Source: Deltaproteobacteria bacterium (GTDB taxonomy: Bacteria; Myxococcota; Kuafuiibacteriia; Kuafuiibacteriales; Kuafuiibacteriaceae). Taken from it: DNA of 64,000 bases. Under the pieces are notes generated by a model, which made no database searches, was not told where the DNA came from, and was given only the letters and a program-made list of their open reading frames with translations. Location of the stretch: positions 1,178,001-1,242,000 of the forward strand of contig JADJBV010000001.1 of the NCBI GenBank assembly GCA_016703535.1, given 5' to 3'. Position 1 is the first letter of the stretch; the number at the start of each line of letters is the position of its first letter. A program made the translations under genes and the position numbers. Positions 1 through 8,653 of this stretch are shown in pieces.

Positions 1-10
1 TGCCTCGCGT

Positions 11-1042
11 ATGCGCTGTCCGAGTTGTCATCGGGCCTACGCCGCCACCGAAAGGGTCTGTCCCAAGGACGGCGCCACCCTACTCGAGCCCTTGGACGTG
101 GGGTTGCGTCGCGGACCCTGGGCCCTGTCTCAAACCGTGAAGGTTTTGGATCGGCTGCTGGCCGAGTTGGAGCCGCTCCACGCCACCGGCCGTTGTCACG
201 GACGCCTCCAACCGGCGGCGGTGTTGGTCCACCAGCTGGGCGGAGCGGTGACGGTTCAGCTGGTGCCGGCTTCAGCGATCGATCCACCGGCGGCCGAATA
301 CCAACCGCCGGAGCTGAGCGGGGGACAGGCGGCCCACGACAAAAGTGATCTCTACGCGGTGGGGCTCCTGGCCCACCACCTGTTGGCGGGACGGCCGCCT
401 TTCCGCCACGCCCAGCCCACCGAGGTCCAGGCCCAGCAGCGGAGTGCGCCGCCGCCCAGCCTGCTCGGGCTCGCCTTACAAGACGTTCCCAATGAGCTCG
501 ATGACTTGATCCGGCGGCTCCTGGCCAAAGATCCGGCCCAGCGGCCCCGGGGCCCGGGTGAGGTGCGGGATCTTTTGGCCAACCTTGAGCTCGACTCGAC
601 GGTGATGGGCGAACGGCTCAAGGCCCTGACCGGTGAGGTCGGCCTGGGGGCGGTGGTGCCGGAGGTGCAAGAGGAGCTGGGGGAGGCCGCGACCTTGCCC
701 CCTTCGGGCCCCAACATCCCGGCCTTCGGCGATGGCTTCTCCGAGGTCGATCCCTTCGCCGACACCTGGGTGCGGGGGCTCAGGCGAGATGCCTTGGACA
801 CCGAACCCGACACGGTGGCGCCCACCGGGCGATCGCCGGGACCTTTGGTCGGTCGGGTCCCCGCCCCCGGACCCTCCCTCGACGCCGACACCACCATCGA
901 TCCGGTGGATCCGGCCACCGCCCGCGGGACCTTCCAGACCTTACCCGAACCCGGCACCACGGGCCCCAAGTGGTGGTGGATCGTCGCCGCCTCGGCGTTG
1001 TTGGGGGTCTCGGCGGTGGGGGCCTATTGGTTCTTCCAATAA
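11..1042 (+). CDS. zinc-ribbon pseudokinase with C-terminal membrane anchor
   Basis: This 343-residue protein opens with a zinc-ribbon-like motif (C3, C6, C17) that often precedes Ser/Thr kinases of Myxococcota. Residues 45-195 resemble a kinase C-lobe: an APE-like PPE at 99-101, the conserved Asp of the F helix at D113 in SDLYAVG, and a LLAKDPAQRP stretch near 170. The catalytic apparatus is missing. The loop expected to read HRDLKPxN reads HGRLQPAA at 63-70, so the catalytic Asp is Arg and the metal-binding Asn is Ala. There is no DFG motif and only about 40 residues where the ATP-binding N-lobe should be. A hydrophobic helix at about 320-341 follows a Pro/Thr-rich linker, so the protein is probably membrane-anchored with a cytoplasmic scaffold domain. 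Phosphotransfer is very unlikely. The 3' end overlaps the convergent hydrolase gene by 19 bases. Confidence 0.75.
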   Translation: MRCPSCHRAYAATERVCPKDGATLLEPLDVGLRRGPWALSQTVKVLDRLLAELEPLHATGRCHGRLQPAAVLVHQLGGAVTVQLVPASAIDPPAAEYQPPELSGGQAAHDKSDLYAVGLLAHHLLAGRPPFRHAQPTEVQAQQRSAPPPSLLGLALQDVPNELDDLIRRLLAKDPAQRPRGPGEVRDLLANLELDSTVMGERLKALTGEVGLGAVVPEVQEELGEAATLPPSGPNIPAFGDGFSEVDPFADTWVRGLRRDALDTEPDTVAPTGRSPGPLVGRVPAPGPSLDADTTIDPVDPATARGTFQTLPEPGTTGPKWWWIVAASALLGVSAVGAYWFFQ

Positions 1043-2001
1043 CGTTGCAAGACAGCTTGCGCTTCGGGATCTCGCATCGAAAAGTCCCGATCGAAGAAGG
1101 CCCGGCCCGGGATCCACTTCCAAAGGAACACACCCCGGACGAAGGGCGCCGCTTGCACGCGCTCGAGGCCAATCGCCAGCAGCCGTCGCCGCAGCTCGAT
1201 GGCCTCGGTCGAGTCGTCATTGGCTGGCTCCCAGGGGCGCACCGCCGCTTGTTTGCTCCGGGCGTAACCCAGCTCGTTGAACAACACCGGCTTTTGGTAG
1301 GCCTGGGAAAGTTCGGCCAGGTAGAGGAGCGGCCGGTCCCAGGCGGCCCTCAGCTCGGCGTCGCTGGGGTTTGAGCCTTTGGCCAACGGGAAATAGCCCT
1401 GGACGCCGATCAGATCGACCGCGTCCCAAAATCGCACCCGATCCAGGCCGTTCCAATTGGCGGCGTAGACCAGCTGGCCCCGGTACACCGCCCGGACCGC
1501 GGCGATGATCCGCCGCCACTCGGCCTCGTGATCCATCGTCGCCTCGTACTCCAGACCCACCGCAAACATCGGCGCCCCGACCGACTCGGCGAACTTGGCT
1601 TGGTCGACGATGAACGCCTGGTAGCCCTCGAAAAAACGGGCCCAGGCCTCTTGGTCCTTGCCGAAGTTGATGGTGCCGCGCCAGTCGAAGCGCCCCCAGT
1701 AGGCCAGGTGCGGCACCCAATACAACGACAAGCCGGAGGCCTTCACGAAGGCGGCGCCGCGGCCCAAAAACCGGGTCTGAGCGGCGGGCCGAAAGCGGAT
1801 CCGCCCGTCGGTTTCGACGCCGGCGTAAGGGTGGAGCTCGACCCAGGTGGTCCCCAGCTGCTTGAGCTCTTGCAAGGCAACTTGCATTTCCGGCTCACCC
1901 CAGGTCTCGCCCATACCGGGGCAAGACACGACCATGCCCTTGGCCAACTCGGCCGGCGCCGACAACAACAGGCTCAGTGCTGCGAGGTGCACTTGAAGCA
2001 C
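1024..2001 (-). CDS. secreted GH113-like TIM-barrel glycoside hydrolase
   Basis: The product is 325 residues with a GTG start and a probable N-terminal signal peptide (hydrophobic residues 6-16). The body reads as a TIM-barrel of the glycoside hydrolase 113 type, a family that includes beta-mannanases. Two glutamates sit where the acid/base and nucleophile are expected: E151 in VGLEYE and E243 in LFNELGYA. The C-terminal GVFLWKW strand is also typical. The substrate cannot be read from sequence; a mannan-like or cell-wall polysaccharide is possible. It is the last gene of a minus-strand run (MMPL exporter, M23 peptidase, pyroglutamyl peptidase, small lipoprotein, this gene) and overlaps the small lipoprotein gene by 28 bases, so co-transcription is likely. 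Confidence 0.75.
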   Translation of the reverse strand: MLQVHLAALSLLLSAPAELAKGMVVSCPGMGETWGEPEMQVALQELKQLGTTWVELHPYAGVETDGRIRFRPAAQTRFLGRGAAFVKASGLSLYWVPHLAYWGRFDWRGTINFGKDQEAWARFFEGYQAFIVDQAKFAESVGAPMFAVGLEYEATMDHEAEWRRIIAAVRAVYRGQLVYAANWNGLDRVRFWDAVDLIGVQGYFPLAKGSNPSDAELRAAWDRPLLYLAELSQAYQKPVLFNELGYARSKQAAVRPWEPANDDSTEAIELRRRLLAIGLERVQAAPFVRGVFLWKWIPGRAFFDRDFSMRDPEAQAVLQRYWKNQ

Positions 2002-2165
2002 GGGCCACTCCCTTCCGCCTTGCAGGCCACCACCTCACACACGCCCAAGGGGCCGTCGGGCAACTTGCACTTTTCGTAGGCCTTCTTGCACTCCGCGGTG
2101 GGGGGCGGTTCGAACTCGGGGCAGGCCCACAAGGTGAGGAGCAGAGGCCAAGCCCAGCGGTTCAT
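1974..2165 (-). CDS. small cysteine-rich lipoprotein
   Basis: This 63-residue protein has a short hydrophobic start followed by a lipobox (LTLWAC), which predicts lipidation at C15. The mature part carries six further cysteines in about 45 residues (CKKAYEKCK, VCEVVACK, CFKC), suggesting disulfide bonding in the cell envelope. No family is recognised. Its ATG overlaps the stop of the upstream pyroglutamyl peptidase (ATGA), and its 3' end overlaps the start of the GH113-like gene by 28 bases. That tight packing and the clear signal sequence support it as a real gene. Confidence 0.6.
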   Translation of the reverse strand: MNRWAWPLLLTLWACPEFEPPPTAECKKAYEKCKLPDGPLGVCEVVACKAEGSGPCFKCTSQH

Positions 2166-2758
2166 CGTTTGGCCTCCAGGGTCGCCAGCGCCGCCAACAC
2201 GATCGCCTCGGCCAACACCACCAAAGGCAACCCGGGTCGACCCGAGATCCTTCCCAAGGTCTCGTCCGGGGGCAGGTGGAGGAAGCCGCAGGGGACCCGC
2301 TCCGGCAGGCCCCCCAAGCTGAGGTAGTAGGTCTGGTTGCAGAGGAAGGTCCCGGCCGAGTGGCTCCGGGCTCCCGGGACTTGGCCGATCCGCCAGGCGT
2401 TCAGGATCGAGGCTTCGGGCAGCCGGCAGCGGCGGTGGCTCGGGCCTTCGGGGGTGATCTCCCCACTCCGGACGGCGCCGGCGTTGTCCGGGATCCGATA
2501 GTCCAGGCGGTTGATCGCTTGGGTCTCCAGGCTGACCTCACTCCGATCGACGGCGACCCCGGTGTGGATCACCACCTCCGGTTGTTCCCGCCACAACTCG
2601 GTCAAAGCGGGGCCGATGGCGGCCCCATCGACGGGCAAGATCCGGGTCCGGAGCGGCAGGCCCCCCAGCTGGGCCGGGAGCAGCTTCAACACCGCGGCGC
2701 TCGGGTTGTGGGGCGCGTCGACGAAGGGCGCAAAGCCGGTGACGTAGAGGCCGCCCAT
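2162..2758 (-). CDS. pcp: pyroglutamyl-peptidase I family protein (peptidase C15)
   Basis: The 198-residue product matches the length and motif order of C15 peptidases, which remove N-terminal pyroglutamate from peptides. It starts with the family's VTGFxPF motif. The predicted catalytic triad is E78 in VSLETQAIN, C140 in SAGTFLCNQ and H161 in GFLHLPP. The protein has no signal peptide and should be cytoplasmic. It is preceded by a long hairpin (2770-2860) that separates it from the M23 peptidase gene, and it overlaps the next small lipoprotein gene by 4 bases. The presence of all three catalytic residues suggests an active enzyme. Confidence 0.88.
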   Translation of the reverse strand: MGGLYVTGFAPFVDAPHNPSAAVLKLLPAQLGGLPLRTRILPVDGAAIGPALTELWREQPEVVIHTGVAVDRSEVSLETQAINRLDYRIPDNAGAVRSGEITPEGPSHRRCRLPEASILNAWRIGQVPGARSHSAGTFLCNQTYYLSLGGLPERVPCGFLHLPPDETLGRISGRPGLPLVVLAEAIVLAALATLEAKR

Positions 2759-2769
2759 CGCCGGAGCTT

Positions 2770-2860
2770 AGGGCCCGCGAAGTGACAAGTCGATCGTTTC
2801 GGCTGACGAGGCGGGATGGATCGTCGGCCCAAACGGTCGAGTTGTCGCTTCGCGGGCCCT
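2770..2860. repeat. 91-nt near-perfect palindrome (long hairpin)
   Basis: Bases 2770-2809 and 2821-2860 form an imperfect inverted repeat of 40 bp with five non-complementary positions and an 11-nt loop. Three of the five would be U-G wobble pairs in plus-strand RNA (A-C mismatches in minus-strand RNA). It fills the gap between the stop of the M23 peptidase gene and the start of pcp, both on the minus strand. No T-tract follows, so it is not a textbook terminator. A mobile palindromic repeat, a transcript-stabilising hairpin or an attenuator are all possible. Confidence 0.8.
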
Positions 2861-3807
2861 CACTCTGAGCTGCCGGTGCTCGTCTTGGTGGGACGCAGCA
2901 GATCGCCGGTCAACTCGATCGTGTCACCCTCCCGGCGAATGCCGCCTTTGGGTTGGGCCGGACCCTCCACCCCAACGAAGCGGATCGGCAGGCCCTCGGC
3001 CAACCCCGGCGGATGGGTCCGCGGATCTTCCCGTTGATGGTGGAGGTGCACGTGAGGTTCGGAGGTCCGGCCCGAGTTGCCGCAGGCTCCGAGCACCTGG
3101 CCCACCTCCACCTTCTGGTCCCGCTTGACCACCACACTGCCTGGCTGGAGGTGAGCGAGGAGCACGTAGGTCTGGGCGGGCAACTCGATCCAGACGTGGT
3201 TGCCCGCCGTATTTTCAGTAGAAGCGATTTCCCCAGGCACCGACTCCGGATCACCGTCGTGGGTCAACACCACCTTGCCCGCGGCCGGGGCCAGCACCGG
3301 CACGCCGTAACAGCCGTAGGCCGAAAGTTCAGGCTTTTGGTGGGCCGCGGGTTCGATCAACAGATCGTAGGCGTAACGTTGGTCCGGGTAGAGGGCGTGG
3401 TAGTTGGTCTCCAAGGTGTCGCCGCCCCAGCCGACCCGCATGGCCTGATCGGTCGGCAGGTGGAGTTCGGCCACCGGCTCGGTGCTGGCCGGGAAGACCT
3501 GGGGAAAAAAGAGGCCGTGTTCCCAAAACCCCGGCACCAACACCGGGATCATCAAGGCCCAGGCCACCACCATCGGTCGGCTGATCCGGCGCCGGAACAA
3601 GGCGTAGAGCCCGATCAACAGGCCGAAGAACAGCCCCACCCACGGCAACATGAAGACCGCAAAAAGCCAGCCGATCACCCGAGCGATGCCGCCCAACATC
3701 ACCAAACTCCAGACGGTCAACAAAGAGACCATCAGGGCCGCGGGCAACCAGCGAAAGAGCAGCCACAGCAGGCTCACCCGATCGGGCATCTGATCCGGGG
3801 CGTTCAT
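2860..3807 (-). CDS. membrane-anchored M23-family peptidase
   Basis: The product is 315 residues and begins at an ATG that overlaps the stop of the upstream exporter (ATGA). Residues 10-95 hold about three transmembrane helices. Residues 120-260 form an M23/LytM-like domain: D148 in YAYDLL, H219 in VLLAHL and the HxH motif H252-V-H254. The domain also has the expected hairpin segments (VLAPAAGKVV and VEVGQVLGACGNSG). The first zinc ligand, normally His four residues before the Asp, is Arg (R144), so this is an atypical subgroup and metal binding is uncertain. The family cleaves peptidoglycan cross-bridges. An envelope location fits the membrane helices and the operon context with an exporter and a glycosidase. 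Confidence 0.78.
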   Translation of the reverse strand: MNAPDQMPDRVSLLWLLFRWLPAALMVSLLTVWSLVMLGGIARVIGWLFAVFMLPWVGLFFGLLIGLYALFRRRISRPMVVAWALMIPVLVPGFWEHGLFFPQVFPASTEPVAELHLPTDQAMRVGWGGDTLETNYHALYPDQRYAYDLLIEPAAHQKPELSAYGCYGVPVLAPAAGKVVLTHDGDPESVPGEIASTENTAGNHVWIELPAQTYVLLAHLQPGSVVVKRDQKVEVGQVLGACGNSGRTSEPHVHLHHQREDPRTHPPGLAEGLPIRFVGVEGPAQPKGGIRREGDTIELTGDLLRPTKTSTGSSE

Positions 3808-5960
3808 GGGGGCTCGGATACCGAAGCTTTGGCCTTCGGTCCATCGAGGAAGCTGAGCAGCGCCGGCAGCTGGAAGAGATCGGCGGCGAGGGCCGAGGTC
3901 ATGGCCAAGGCCATCAAGATCCCAAACGCTCGGGTGGGCCCAAAGTCGGAGCCGATCAAGGCGATGAAGCCGGCGCTGACCACCAAGGTGGTGATGATCA
4001 CCGGGCGGCCGGTGGCCTGGGCCGCCGCCTCGAGGCCTAGGGCCCGATAGGTGTCGATGAAGTGGATGGTGTTGTCGACCGCGATCCCCAAAGCGATGGC
4101 CGCGCACATGCTGGTCCCCAGGTCCAAGGGCAGATCCAAGGCGATCATCAACAAAAACAGCAGGCTCACCGGGAACACGTTGGGCACCAGGGCGATCAAG
4201 CCCAAGGCGATCGATCGCAGCGCCAGCAGCAGGATCAGGCCCATCAACAAGGCCGAGCTGAGCAGGCTGCCGTGGAGCGTCGCCAACAAACCCCGCTGGG
4301 CCGACAACAACAAGGCGTAACTCCCGGTCACCGTCAGGTGGGCCCGAGCGCCGAGCCGAGTGGTAGTGGCTTCTTTGGCCTTCTCCGCCAGTCGGTCGAT
4401 CTGATCGGCGTCGATGGTCTCGACCAACAACGACAGGCGCACCCGACGACCTTGATCGCCCATCAAGAAGCCCAGGTCTTCGCCGCGTTCGGCCAACACC
4501 ATGTCCACCAACGCCGGTTGGGGCAGGGCCTCTTGCCCTCCGGCCCGAAAGGCCACCTCCCTCAGGAACAAGGGCACGCCGATCACCCCGCGGACCCCCG
4601 GGATCTGGGCCAGGTCTTGGGACAAGGCATCGAGGGGCAAAAGGGCCGAAGGCACCAAGCTGGCGGTCGAGGTCAAGACCAACTCGATGGTCGACAGGCC
4701 GACGCCGTTCGCCTCCAAGGTCTCGGCGTCTCGTCGGATCGGATGATCCTTCGGGAAGTAGTGGAGCGCGTGGGGTTCGGTCCGAAGTTGTCCCACCGCC
4801 CAGGGCCCCAGGCTGGTCAAAGCCAGGCCCAAGGTGATGGCCAAGCTCCGGTGCCGCCGCGCGATCCCCACCGCGGCCACCGCCCAACGCTCGAGGCCCG
4901 GTCCGCCCAGCGCCGGGGGTTTTTTGACGAATTGGGCCAATAAAGCCGGCAAAAACACCAAAACCAAAGGGGCGCCGAGGAGCAGCCCCACGCCGCTGAC
5001 CCCACCAAAAAGCCGGATCGGCGCGATCGGCGAGATCACCAAACTCCCAAAGCCGACGATGGTCGTCAGAAGCGACAACAACGTCGCCTGGCGCAGGTGA
5101 CGGGCGGTGGCCTGGGCGGCGAGGGCCGGCGCTTGGCTCCGCAGGCGGTGGAAGTAGTCCTCCACCACGTAGACGCCGCTCGACAACAACAACACCAAGA
5201 GGAGCGGTTTGGCGGTGGCCACCACGATGTTGGAGGTGGCGCCCATCGCCACCAACACGCCGTCGCTGGCGGCGACCGCGAGACCCACCGTCAGGAAGAG
5301 GCACACCGTGGCCCGGAGGCTGCGGGTGGTCAGGAGCATCATCAACACCTGGGCCAAGGCCAAGAGGGGCAGGGCCACCCGCTCGACGTCTTTGCCGGCG
5401 TGGTCCAGGGCTTGGTTGAGCACCGGCGGTCCGGCGATCGCCACCTGGTGGCCCGCGGCCTCGGCTTCGGCCCGAAAGTTGGCCAGGCGCAACAGGAGTG
5501 GTCCCCGGTCTTCGGCCGTTCCGGGCCGCAAAAAGGCGTAGATCAGGGCGGCGGGGCGTTCGGGCTCGAAGACCTTCAAGGTGCGGCCCACCGGCCCGGC
5601 GAACTCGGCGGCGGCCCCTCGCCAGGCCTCCTCGTCCCCCAACACCGGGTCACTCAAGACGGTCACCACCTCGGGGTAGAGGCTCCGGGGGCCGAAGCTC
5701 CGGCGCACCTCGGGCCGGGTCAGCAGCTCCTCTTCCAGGGCCACCGCCCGGGCCAACACCTCGGCCGGGGCTCCGCCAAAAAGTGACACCACCACCGGCT
5801 CGTCGCTGCCGAGTTCACTCAGGAATTGGCGGTAAGTGGCGGCCTCAGGATCCCCTTCGACCAACAAGGCCTCGATCGAGTTGTCGACTTTGACCTGGGG
5901 TGCCAGGGCGAGCAGCGGCAACACCAGGCCAAGGACCAAAAAAGGGCCGCGCCGCGCCAA
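3804..5960 (-). CDS. MMPL/RND-superfamily exporter
   Basis: This is a 718-residue membrane protein with two MMPL-type halves. Each half has a membrane helix, a large extracytoplasmic loop (about 30-190 and 390-545) and then a bundle of five or six helices. The conserved D-N motif region appears as ALGIAVDNTIHFIDTY in the second half, and the first loop starts with the family-typical VDNSIEALL. The start is a TTG eleven bases after the stop of the upstream cytochrome gene; no ATG is available nearby. MMPL proteins export lipids or hydrophobic compounds with the proton gradient; the substrate here is unknown. The stop overlaps the M23 gene start by 4 bases. Confidence 0.82.
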   Translation of the reverse strand: MARRGPFLVLGLVLPLLALAPQVKVDNSIEALLVEGDPEAATYRQFLSELGSDEPVVVSLFGGAPAEVLARAVALEEELLTRPEVRRSFGPRSLYPEVVTVLSDPVLGDEEAWRGAAAEFAGPVGRTLKVFEPERPAALIYAFLRPGTAEDRGPLLLRLANFRAEAEAAGHQVAIAGPPVLNQALDHAGKDVERVALPLLALAQVLMMLLTTRSLRATVCLFLTVGLAVAASDGVLVAMGATSNIVVATAKPLLLVLLLSSGVYVVEDYFHRLRSQAPALAAQATARHLRQATLLSLLTTIVGFGSLVISPIAPIRLFGGVSGVGLLLGAPLVLVFLPALLAQFVKKPPALGGPGLERWAVAAVGIARRHRSLAITLGLALTSLGPWAVGQLRTEPHALHYFPKDHPIRRDAETLEANGVGLSTIELVLTSTASLVPSALLPLDALSQDLAQIPGVRGVIGVPLFLREVAFRAGGQEALPQPALVDMVLAERGEDLGFLMGDQGRRVRLSLLVETIDADQIDRLAEKAKEATTTRLGARAHLTVTGSYALLLSAQRGLLATLHGSLLSSALLMGLILLLALRSIALGLIALVPNVFPVSLLFLLMIALDLPLDLGTSMCAAIALGIAVDNTIHFIDTYRALGLEAAAQATGRPVIITTLVVSAGFIALIGSDFGPTRAFGILMALAMTSALAADLFQLPALLSFLDGPKAKASVSEPP

Positions 5961-5971
5961 GCGCCTTGGGT

Positions 5972-7864
5972 CTACAGGCTTTGAAGGAAGCGCACCAGGT
6001 CGGCCCGCTCCGAGTCGGAGAGGCCGCCGGTGTTACCCATGGATCCGTCCCGGGCCCGCTCCACCACGTCGGCCAGGGTCGGGGCCGATCCGTCGTGGAG
6101 GTAGGGGGCCGAGGCGGCGATGCTGGTCAGGCTGCGGGTCTTGACCACGGGCATGCCAAACATCGCGTAGGTGCGGTTGTCGGTGTAGCGCGCGCCGCTG
6201 TGGCAGTTGGCGCACCCGACCTCGGGCCGAAAGAAGATCCCTCGACCACGTTCGATCGACTGGTCGCTTTGCCCCTTGAGCTCCACGTCCACGTCCCGGG
6301 TGAAGTCGATGAAGGCCGACAAGGCCTCCAGCTGGTTTTCGTTGATCGCGTCGCCGCCCATCAGGCCCTGGCTGGTGCGCCGGGCGTCTTCGGCCACACT
6401 CGCCCGATCGGCCTCCCAGCGGACCGGCTCGGTCTCTGAGACCTTCCCGGCCAAGGACGGCGTCTGTCGGGGGCCTTTGGTGAAGGTCCAGGTGGTGCCG
6501 TCGTTGCGCCCCTCGAAGTGACAGGTGGCGCAGGAGAGGCCCGAACCGGGGGAGGACATGCGGCTGTCGTTGGTGTCGTAGAAGTGTTTGCGACCGCTGT
6601 AGAGGGGCTCGGGCAGGGCCTCGGCCACCTGGACCTCGAGCTCCAATGCGTAGGTTCGCCTCGAACCCCGGCCGCTCAGCACGTTCGGCTCGACGGCGCT
6701 GGCGCTGAAGAAGCCGACCTGGGGCGTGATGAAGGTGTGCACGTAGGCCCGATCTTCGCGGGTGAAGATCAGGCCCCGAGGGCCAGCGCCGGTGGTGACG
6801 TAGGATTCGGTCCGGCTCCCGAAGTCACCCCCAAAGGCGCCAAAAAGCCGCTCGCCGATCCCGGGTTCGTCGGTCGCGTCGATCGGCAGGGCGATCACCC
6901 CGTCGGCGCCTTCGACGCTGACGTAGGCCAAGGAGGAGTTGGGGCTGATGGCCACGCTCGACGGGTAGCCGAGTTTGGGGGTGGCGTCGTCGGGTTGACC
7001 GATCAGGCGCACGACCTCGGCGTCCTCGAGGAGGAGTTCGCCGTCGCCGGTGGCGGGGGTCATGACCACCGAGGCGTTCATCCGCGGTTCGTTGGCGCTG
7101 CCGCCGTAGCCGCCGCTGGGTTCGGGGGCCGCGGCCTCTTCCTCCCCTTCGGCGATGGGGGTGGTGTTGTCCACGTAGAGCGCCGGGATCACCACCTTCT
7201 CACCGTCGGGGGTGACCGCCGGATCGCCGGTGATCCGCGCCGAAAGATCGAAGGCGGTGCCGGCCAGGCCCCGCCGCTGGATGGTCGGGAGGTGGCCGAC
7301 CTGGATCTCGCCGTCTTCGAGATCGATGGTCGAGACCCGAGCCCCTTGGGCCGAGGCGACGTACAACTTCCCGGCCGGGTGGAGCGCCAACCAGCGCGGT
7401 TCACCTTCGATCGTGAAGCTGCGGAGCACCGTCAAGCTGCCGGCGTCGATCTCGTCGACCCGCTGGGATTGGGAGGAGGCGACGTAGATCTTTTCGCCCG
7501 CTTCATCGGCGACGATGCCGTACGGTTCGGCGCCGACCGAAAGGGTGGTCTCGACCACCAACCCTTGGCCGTCGTCCTTCAGCACCGCCACCTGCCGCTG
7601 GGCCCGGAGGGTCACGAAGATCCGATCTTGGGCCCGGGCGATCCGGGTCGGCTCACCGCCGATCATCAAGCCGCTGATCGCGCCGAGAGCGCTGGGCACC
7701 CGGCTGACCACCCCTTCGTCGGCGCTGACCGCGTAGAGGGTCTGGTAGCTGGTGGAGGTCGCCAGGGTGCGGCTCCCGGTGGGGTGGCGACTGTCGTCCA
7801 GGGTCGGGCTCGAACAGGCGAGGGGCAAGATCAGGGGGAGCAGCTTGAGGTTGGAGGCCTGCAC
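5972..7864 (-). CDS. lipoprotein with beta-propeller and di-haem cytochrome c peroxidase-like domain
   Basis: The 630-residue product starts at GTG behind a good ribosome binding site (AAAGGA). A lipobox (LPLACSS) predicts an outer surface or periplasmic lipoprotein. Residues about 40-390 contain repeated YVTN-like propeller blades (KIYVASSQS, KLYVASAQG, LAYVSVEG). The C-terminal part has two c-type haem sites, CATCH (445-449) and CANCH (551-555), and ends with a LHDGSAPTLADVVE segment typical of di-haem cytochrome c peroxidase/MauG-like proteins. The combination suggests a periplasmic redox protein whose propeller binds a partner or substrate. Whether it is a peroxidase or an oxidase of the MauG kind cannot be told from sequence. 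It sits just upstream of the MMPL exporter and could share its transcript. Confidence 0.8.
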   Translation of the reverse strand: MQASNLKLLPLILPLACSSPTLDDSRHPTGSRTLATSTSYQTLYAVSADEGVVSRVPSALGAISGLMIGGEPTRIARAQDRIFVTLRAQRQVAVLKDDGQGLVVETTLSVGAEPYGIVADEAGEKIYVASSQSQRVDEIDAGSLTVLRSFTIEGEPRWLALHPAGKLYVASAQGARVSTIDLEDGEIQVGHLPTIQRRGLAGTAFDLSARITGDPAVTPDGEKVVIPALYVDNTTPIAEGEEEAAAPEPSGGYGGSANEPRMNASVVMTPATGDGELLLEDAEVVRLIGQPDDATPKLGYPSSVAISPNSSLAYVSVEGADGVIALPIDATDEPGIGERLFGAFGGDFGSRTESYVTTGAGPRGLIFTREDRAYVHTFITPQVGFFSASAVEPNVLSGRGSRRTYALELEVQVAEALPEPLYSGRKHFYDTNDSRMSSPGSGLSCATCHFEGRNDGTTWTFTKGPRQTPSLAGKVSETEPVRWEADRASVAEDARRTSQGLMGGDAINENQLEALSAFIDFTRDVDVELKGQSDQSIERGRGIFFRPEVGCANCHSGARYTDNRTYAMFGMPVVKTRSLTSIAASAPYLHDGSAPTLADVVERARDGSMGNTGGLSDSERADLVRFLQSL

Positions 7865-7963
7865 GTTGTTCCTTTACCGGGGCCCACCGAGGTCGGGCCG
7901 GGGTTTTGGGCAGTGTGGAGGACACCTCTACCGGCGCGCAAGCCGGGATCAGGTTGTGGGCGA

Positions 7964-8653
7964 TCACGCCCCCAGGGTGCTCTCCACGCCCAAGGTACGA
8001 CAGGTGTCCGAGGTCGGCACGTCCTGGGGCGCCTTGGCGGTCCCGAAGATCCGATCCCCCATCAACATGGTGACGCCCAGCCAGTAGTTCTCGTTTTTGC
8101 AGTGGTGGAGCCGGTGGTTGCGCCAGAGCCGTTGGTAGAACCAGGTCTTGGGCTTCACCCGGGTGTGCACGATGTAGTGCACCCACTCGTAGTGGAGCGA
8201 CAACCCAAAGAAGGTCGCCAGCCCGGTGAAGGCCAAGGGCAGGGTGGGCGCCAGGCCGATCCACAACACGAACAAGAGGGGCACCGAATAGAAGTAGGTG
8301 TGGAGCGGCACGAAGAGGATCGGGATGCGCCACGGGTCCCGGTGGTGGGCCCGGTGTTTTTTGGCGTTGAGCAGATCGACGGTCCGACCGCCCAAGGTGA
8401 TCGGTCGAAAGTGGAGGATGAAGGTGTGGATCAGCCACTCTTGAATGGGCCACCACAGCAGGATCGCGCCCACGATCGCCAGGTCCCAGACGCCGAAGTC
8501 ACCGAGGTAAATTCGGTAGCCCAAGGTGGAGCCGGTCATCAACAACAACACCCGGGGGCTGGCGTAACCCAACCAGCCGACCAAGGCCGGCCCCAGCCGA
8601 TCGGGGCTGTCTTTGGACATCAAGGTGACGGACTCGTCCACGTTCGCGCTCAT
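7964..8653 (-). CDS. fatty acid hydroxylase / sterol desaturase family membrane protein
   Basis: This 229-residue integral membrane protein has about four hydrophobic helices and the histidine clusters of the di-iron fatty acid hydroxylase superfamily: H76xxxxH81, H100xxHH103-104, H159xxxH163 and H180xxHH183-184. These enzymes hydroxylate or desaturate lipids using oxygen. The substrate is not evident; a membrane acyl chain or carotenoid-like lipid is plausible. Its ATG overlaps the stop of the FadR-type regulator by 4 bases, so the two form an operon and the regulator probably controls it. Confidence 0.85.
   Translation of the reverse strand: MSANVDESVTLMSKDSPDRLGPALVGWLGYASPRVLLLMTGSTLGYRIYLGDFGVWDLAIVGAILLWWPIQEWLIHTFILHFRPITLGGRTVDLLNAKKHRAHHRDPWRIPILFVPLHTYFYSVPLLFVLWIGLAPTLPLAFTGLATFFGLSLHYEWVHYIVHTRVKPKTWFYQRLWRNHRLHHCKNENYWLGVTMLMGDRIFGTAKAPQDVPTSDTCRTLGVESTLGA

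Noticed and set aside
7931..7946. Small GC-rich hairpin after the fatty acid hydroxylase gene as a terminator
   Set aside because: The stem is only 5 bp and there is no T-tract.
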